Source: an uncultured Christensenella sp.
GTDB taxonomy: Bacteria; Bacillota; Clostridia; Christensenellales; Borkfalkiaceae
Assembly (NCBI GenBank): GCA_910579705.1
Contig: CAJTUI010000004.1
Coordinates: 62,001 to 126,000 of the forward strand
Reading direction: 5' to 3'
Length of the DNA stretch: 64,000 nt
Within the stretch, counting starts at the first letter, position 1, and every line of letters begins with the position of its first letter. The translations under genes were made by a program, and so were the position numbers. This document shows positions 60,380 to 64,000 of this stretch, piece by piece. The notes beneath the pieces were generated by a model. The model was not told the DNA's origin and did not search any database. It was given only the letters and a program-made list of their open reading frames with translations.

Positions 60380-62050
60380 CTAAACCTTATAAACGACAAA
60401 ACCGCCGCTCTTCAATACGCCCTCTCCGTAACGGTTGCCCGCCACCGCGTCCACCTCCGCAAACGGCGCGCTCTTCCCGCTTTCGTTTATGGCAAGACGG
60501 TACGCCCCGCGCCCGACTTCCAGAAGTCCGCGCACCGACCGTATATCCGCCTCCGCCCCGCAAAACTCCGCCTCGCGTTTAAGCGACGCGAGGGTCTTTA
60601 CAAGCGTCTTGACCGCGTTGTCGCAATTTTCCTGCGACCAGTCGAAAGTCCTGCGGCAGTCGGGGTCGTATCCCCCTTCCATAGCGTTCTCCGTGCCGTA
60701 GTAAATACACGGCGCGCCCGTGAAAAAGTATGTGAGCGCAAGCGCGGACATAAGCTTATCCGTATTCCCGTTAACGCGCGTTAAAAACCTGTGCGTGTCG
60801 TGCGTGTCGAGGAGATTTAACATCATAGCGTTAACCGCGTCGGTATTGCGCATTAAAAGCCCGTTCAGCTTATCCGCGGTCTGCGCCGCGTCCGCCGCGC
60901 CGAACGCGTAAAAATCCAGACACGCCTTGGTGAACGCGTAGTTCATAATACTGTCGAACTGGTCGCCGCGCAGATAGACGTTTGCGTCGTGCCAGTTCTC
61001 GCCGATAAGCACGCAATCGCTTTTGACCGCTTTTACCGCCTGCCTGAACTCGCGCCAGAACATGTGCGAAACCTCGTCGGACACGTCCAGCCTCCACCCG
61101 TCTATGTCGAACTCCTCTATCCAGTAGGTCGCTATCCCGATAAGGAATTTGCGCACTTCCGCGTTGGAGGTGTCGAACTTGGGCATATACTTACAGGCCG
61201 CGAAACACTCGTATTCCAGCGGGCTGTCCTTTCTTATTATGAACCAGTCGTAGTACGGCGACTGCCTGCCGCGTTCCGCCACGTCGCGAAACTGGCTCAG
61301 ATTTTCGCTGCAATGGTTGAACACCGCGTCGAGAACGACCTTTATTCCGTTTGCGTGCGCCTTTTCAATCAGCTCTTTAAGGTCGGCCTTGTCGCCGAAA
61401 TTTTTATCTATCTCGTAGTAGTCGGTTATGTCGTACTTGTGGTTGGAAACCGAACTGAACACGGGCGTGAGGTATAGCGCGTTCACGCCAAGACTTTTGA
61501 GGTAGCCCAGCTTTTGCGTAATGCCGCGTATGTCGCCGCCCGCAAAACTTTTGGGATTCGGGATTTCCCCCCAGCCGAGGTTTATATAGCTCTTGTCCTT
61601 ATCTTCTCTGCCGATATTGAACCTGTCTACGAAAATCTGATAGAAACAGGCGGAGTTCATCCACCCCACGGGTTTCATTATATCCGATTCGTTTATATAA
61701 GCATACTGAAAACAGTTATAATAACTCAATTCGTAGTCGAATTTTTCAGTCAGTCCGTCCTCCGAGAAAAACCGGACCTTTCCGCCCGAGGTGATTTCGA
61801 ACACGTAGACAAGGCGGCGGTCTGAAACGTTGAGCGTGACGGTATAGAAAGCGTAAAGTCCGTCCGTATATCGGCGCTCCATCTCGCAATACGACCGCTC
61901 CGTCGCGAAAGTATATTTGCCGCCGTAGATGACCCGCACTCTTTCGGGTCTGTCGTCTTTGGAAATTCTCAGCCTGAGCACGACGGTATCGGCGTTCTTT
62001 GCGAAACAGTAATTGCTTTCGGGATAATGTAAAATAGCGTGTTGGTTCAT
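60380..62050 (-). CDS. GH13 alpha-amylase family enzyme (neopullulanase/cyclomaltodextrinase type)
   Basis: A 556-residue cytoplasmic enzyme. The N-terminal about 120 residues are a CBM34-like beta domain. The barrel has region I VVLDAVFNHC, region II DGWRLDVSDE (nucleophile Asp), region III LIGENWHD (acid/base Glu) and region IV LLDTHDTHR (stabilising Asp). The MNSACFYQIFVDRFNIG start of the barrel is typical of neopullulanases and maltogenic amylases. With no signal peptide, it hydrolyses imported maltodextrins. AGGTGA precedes the ATG. It is the first gene of the starch operon and is divergent from lacI. Confidence 0.93.
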   Translation of the reverse strand: MNQHAILHYPESNYCFAKNADTVVLRLRISKDDRPERVRVIYGGKYTFATERSYCEMERRYTDGLYAFYTVTLNVSDRRLVYVFEITSGGKVRFFSEDGLTEKFDYELSYYNCFQYAYINESDIMKPVGWMNSACFYQIFVDRFNIGREDKDKSYINLGWGEIPNPKSFAGGDIRGITQKLGYLKSLGVNALYLTPVFSSVSNHKYDITDYYEIDKNFGDKADLKELIEKAHANGIKVVLDAVFNHCSENLSQFRDVAERGRQSPYYDWFIIRKDSPLEYECFAACKYMPKFDTSNAEVRKFLIGIATYWIEEFDIDGWRLDVSDEVSHMFWREFRQAVKAVKSDCVLIGENWHDANVYLRGDQFDSIMNYAFTKACLDFYAFGAADAAQTADKLNGLLMRNTDAVNAMMLNLLDTHDTHRFLTRVNGNTDKLMSALALTYFFTGAPCIYYGTENAMEGGYDPDCRRTFDWSQENCDNAVKTLVKTLASLKREAEFCGAEADIRSVRGLLEVGRGAYRLAINESGKSAPFAEVDAVAGNRYGEGVLKSGGFVVYKV

Positions 62051-62065
62051 ACAATCACCTTTGTA

Positions 62066-62094
62066 TTGACATTTGAATAAAAAACCTGTATAAT
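62066..62094 (+). promoter_or_regulatory. Perfect consensus promoter of the LacI gene
   Basis: TTGACA (62066-62071) and TATAAT (62089-62094) are 17 bp apart. Six bases separate the -10 box from the ATG at 62101, so transcription should start on the first base of the start codon. Confidence 0.85.
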
Positions 62095-62100
62095 TCGGTT

Positions 62101-62886
62101 ATGGGAAAAAGAGTTACGATACACGATATAGCCAGAGAGGCGGGCGTTTCCGCCGCCACCGTTTCGTACGTTATCAACAATACGGAAGGCCAGACTATAA
62201 GCGAAGAAACAAAAAACAAAATTTGGCACGTTATAAATATGTTTAACTACAAACCCAACGTTTTTGCCAAAAACCTGCGTTCGTCCTCGTCGCGGCTGGT
62301 CGCGGTCTGCACCGAAAACAACGGCCATCTCTACAAGGCGGAGTTTATCAACGTTCTGGAAGGGCTATCCGCGTCACTCCGCGAAAACTTCGACCTGATT
62401 TTTTCCGCGCCGCCGTTCGGAAGAATTTCCAATGCCGACGCAATTATCGCCTACAACGTAACCAAAGAAAAGTTCTATGAAATAGGCAACTGCAACTACG
62501 TTCCGCTGATCGCAGTGAACTGCCTCGTAGAGGACAGGCTCTTTTTTCAGGTTTCCGCCGATTACGAAAAATTAAAACGAAAGGCGGACGCATATTTTGA
62601 AGGCGATTATTCGTTCGTATGCTTAAACCCCGCGGACTCCGCGCTGAAAGCAAGCATAGAACGCGTTTTCGAAAGCGTTATCTTCGTCGACAAAGGCGCG
62701 CAGCTGCAATCGGTAAAACAGCGCAATATCCTGACCGTCAACTCGATAATAAACGAATTTTTCAAAAACACCGGCAAAGTCGTTCTTTTCGAAGACTTAT
62801 ACGCGCCGCTGTGCCGTCAGGCGGCCGACTGCGTACATAAGGCGCTCAGCCGCGAACCTTTCGACGTGCATTCCTATAAAATCTGA
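62101..62886 (+). CDS. LacI family regulator, shortened effector domain
   Basis: A 261-residue LacI protein, about 70 shorter than usual. The N-terminal HTH and hinge are complete: VTIHDIAREAGVSAATVSYVINN and YKPNVFAKNLRSSSSRLVAV. The effector-binding part is short and lacks the usual VDGIIL and G-x-DD-type landmarks, so it may bind a different ligand or none. There is no Shine-Dalgarno sequence; the ATG coincides with the predicted transcription start, which implies a leaderless mRNA. It is divergent from the GH13-malEFG operon and is its probable repressor. Confidence 0.88.
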   Translation: MGKRVTIHDIAREAGVSAATVSYVINNTEGQTISEETKNKIWHVINMFNYKPNVFAKNLRSSSSRLVAVCTENNGHLYKAEFINVLEGLSASLRENFDLIFSAPPFGRISNADAIIAYNVTKEKFYEIGNCNYVPLIAVNCLVEDRLFFQVSADYEKLKRKADAYFEGDYSFVCLNPADSALKASIERVFESVIFVDKGAQLQSVKQRNILTVNSIINEFFKNTGKVVLFEDLYAPLCRQAADCVHKALSREPFDVHSYKI

Positions 62887-62896
62887 ATAATAACAA

Positions 62897-62928
62897 GCGG
62901 GCGTTCAGTCGAACGCCCGCTCTTTTTT
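62897..62928 (+). terminator. Terminator of the LacI gene
   Basis: A perfect 10-bp stem (GCGGGCGTTC and its complement) with a four-base loop is followed by TCTTTTTT. Confidence 0.9.
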
Positions 62929-62948
62929 CCGTGCTGTTTACGGGCGTG

Positions 62949-64000
62949 TTATGCGTTGGTTACCGCGTAAAAGTCTACCTTGCCCGTAGCAATATCGTAA
63001 ACCGCTTTGTACGTGCCCGCCTCCGAACACTTGAAGTTTGTGCCGCTTTCGGGAACGAATTTCGCGTTAGCGTTGCCCGCGGTTCCCAAAGCTCCGGAGT
63101 CTATGAACTGTCCGTAACCTTCCGTTTCGCCCTTGGGGTGTTTTTCGAAACCGAATTCGACGGGTTTACCTTCGGCTACCGTGAAAGTATATTCGTACTT
63201 GGTTTCGTCCGCGCTGATCGTAAACCTGTACTCTTCCGCAAAGTTATGTTTCCAGTCAACCTGCGTGCCGATATTTGCGCCCTTGATATAGATGTCAAGC
63301 GAATCCGCCGACTCCGCGTGTTTTACAACCGTTATCATTTTCGCGTAAGAATCGAAAGTTATATCGTAATTGCCGGCCTTGACGCACTTGATGTTGTTGT
63401 TATTGCCTCCTACGGGCACAAAGTCGTCACCGCCGCCGTACAGATAGAACACATTGTAACTGCCGAGGCCGTTATAGCCGTCCGTTCCCCATTCTCCGCG
63501 CTCGGTCGAGCCCGCTTTGAACGCCTGAATAATGAATTCGGAGTCCGCTTTCATTGCAACGTTTTTGATTTCGTAGACGCCCGAACCCGCGGTCGCCTCT
63601 TTGAGCATAAACTCTTCGTTGAAACAGTAGCCCTGCCAGCTCTCCACTCCTTCCGCAAACGTACCGTCGATATAGTAATCGGTGGGCGCGGGGGTCTTAG
63701 CCGCGTCGAGCGTGGCCGTCAGAACTTGGGTCGCCGCGGTGTAGGTGAATTTGTAAGTTCCCGTCGCCTTGGCTACCATATTCTTGCTTGCAAGTTCGTC
63801 GAAAAGCGCCTTGCCCGCATCGTCGAGATTGGTAGAGCGCAGATACTCCGTGCCCGTAGCAACTTCCGCTCCTATGGTGTTTTGGGAAGTGAACACAAAC
63901 TCTTCGCCCTCTTTGAGGTAAATTTCTAGAGTATATACGCCGTTATTGTTGGTCATTTTGGTTGCGGGATTGTACATATCCTTCCAGTTGGTTATGTGCG
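62949..64000 (-). CDS. Secreted beta-sandwich protein, possibly starch-binding, C-terminal part (cut by window end)
   Basis: The frame stays open to the window edge (codons upstream of the Met at 63977 read HITNWKD), so the start lies outside. The visible part is at least 350 residues and consists of about three beta-sandwich units: one near MTNNNGVYTLEIYLKEGEEFVF, one near YIDGTFAEGVESWQGYCF and one near LDIYIKGANIGTQVDWKHNF. Each has aromatic residues of the kind that stack on sugars. The pattern recalls SusE/SusF-like or CBM starch-binding domains, but this is uncertain. There is no LPXTG motif at the C-terminus. The position next to the maltodextrin locus supports a role in starch capture. 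Confidence 0.7.
   Translation of the reverse strand, partial: HITNWKDMYNPATKMTNNNGVYTLEIYLKEGEEFVFTSQNTIGAEVATGTEYLRSTNLDDAGKALFDELASKNMVAKATGTYKFTYTAATQVLTATLDAAKTPAPTDYYIDGTFAEGVESWQGYCFNEEFMLKEATAGSGVYEIKNVAMKADSEFIIQAFKAGSTERGEWGTDGYNGLGSYNVFYLYGGGDDFVPVGGNNNNIKCVKAGNYDITFDSYAKMITVVKHAESADSLDIYIKGANIGTQVDWKHNFAEEYRFTISADETKYEYTFTVAEGKPVEFGFEKHPKGETEGYGQFIDSGALGTAGNANAKFVPESGTNFKCSEAGTYKAVYDIATGKVDFYAVTNA

Noticed and set aside
1..64000. tRNA, rRNA, CRISPR arrays, replication origin
   Set aside because: Gaps between genes are short and were read; none shows cloverleaf, rRNA, spaced identical repeats or DnaA-box clusters.

Overview
The window looks like a chromosomal segment of an anaerobic, monoderm Firmicute of the class Clostridia, probably a plant-fibre-degrading gut commensal. 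The reasons are: an L27 with the Firmicutes-type N-terminal extension, several lipobox lipoproteins, PerR with rubrerythrin, Shine-Dalgarno-led operons with ATGA/TAATG overlaps, and many CUT1 sugar ABC transporters. Base composition is roughly even to slightly GC-rich, except for one clearly AT-rich island near 41.65-42.16 kb. The genus cannot be named from the sequence alone. No tRNA, rRNA, CRISPR array, transposase or integrase was seen. There is no gene-free stretch over 300 bases; the longest gaps (3237-3476, 29470-29718, 40547-40794) hold promoters and operators.

Layout. 1-4.2 kb: a conserved housekeeping block (radical-SAM protein, DUF2344 protein, RNase G, L21, L27). 4.2-7.7 kb: metallophosphoesterase, GNAT, an AraC regulator and a MerR-zinc-ribbon membrane protein. 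7.8-21.2 kb: a pectin-oligomer locus on the minus strand (membrane protein, two CUT1 permeases, a 923-residue binding lipoprotein, four small four-helix membrane proteins interleaved with an ATPase, GH28, GH105), with a divergent pectinesterase. 21.2-29.5 kb: a hexuronate operon (kdgK, TIM-barrel isomerase, kduI, orphan sugar ATPase, uxaB, uxaA, uxaC). 29.7-30.6 kb: perR-rubrerythrin. 30.7-35.3 kb: GH43, MATE, polysaccharide deacetylase, kduD. 35.4-40.6 kb: potR-potA-potB-potC-potD polyamine uptake. 40.8-41.6 kb: a gluconate-5-dehydrogenase-like SDR. 41.65-42.16 kb: a tiny divergent pair of HTH genes with strong operators. 42.2-47.5 kb: a surface cluster of unknown role (SGNH lipoprotein, triple-repeat lipoprotein, membrane alpha/beta hydrolase). 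47.6-49.9 kb: malic enzyme and a divergent LysR regulator. 49.9-52.1 kb: galM and an iron alcohol dehydrogenase. 52.2-62.9 kb: a starch/maltodextrin locus (GH13, MalEFG, long ATPase, a frameshifted glycogen phosphorylase, divergent LacI). 62.9-64 kb: the C-terminal part of a secreted beta-sandwich protein, cut by the window edge.

How it fits together. The pectin enzymes (PME, GH28, GH105) show no signal peptides. The inference is that partly methylated oligogalacturonides are imported by the transporter, de-esterified and cut inside the cell, then routed through KduI/KduD and UxaCBA to KDG and phosphorylated by KdgK. A KDPG aldolase is not in the window. The AraC promoter carries three CGGATA repeats about 20-21 bp apart, and the kdgK promoter carries two CGGATATGT repeats 21 bp apart, so the AraC protein is a candidate regulator of the uronate operon. 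Three regulators (AraC, LacI, one XRE) have an ATG exactly six bases after a strong -10 box, which predicts leaderless mRNAs. The malic enzyme/LysR intergenic region contains two complete promoters superimposed on one palindrome. All functional statements rest on motif and family recognition by eye; no database search was run.
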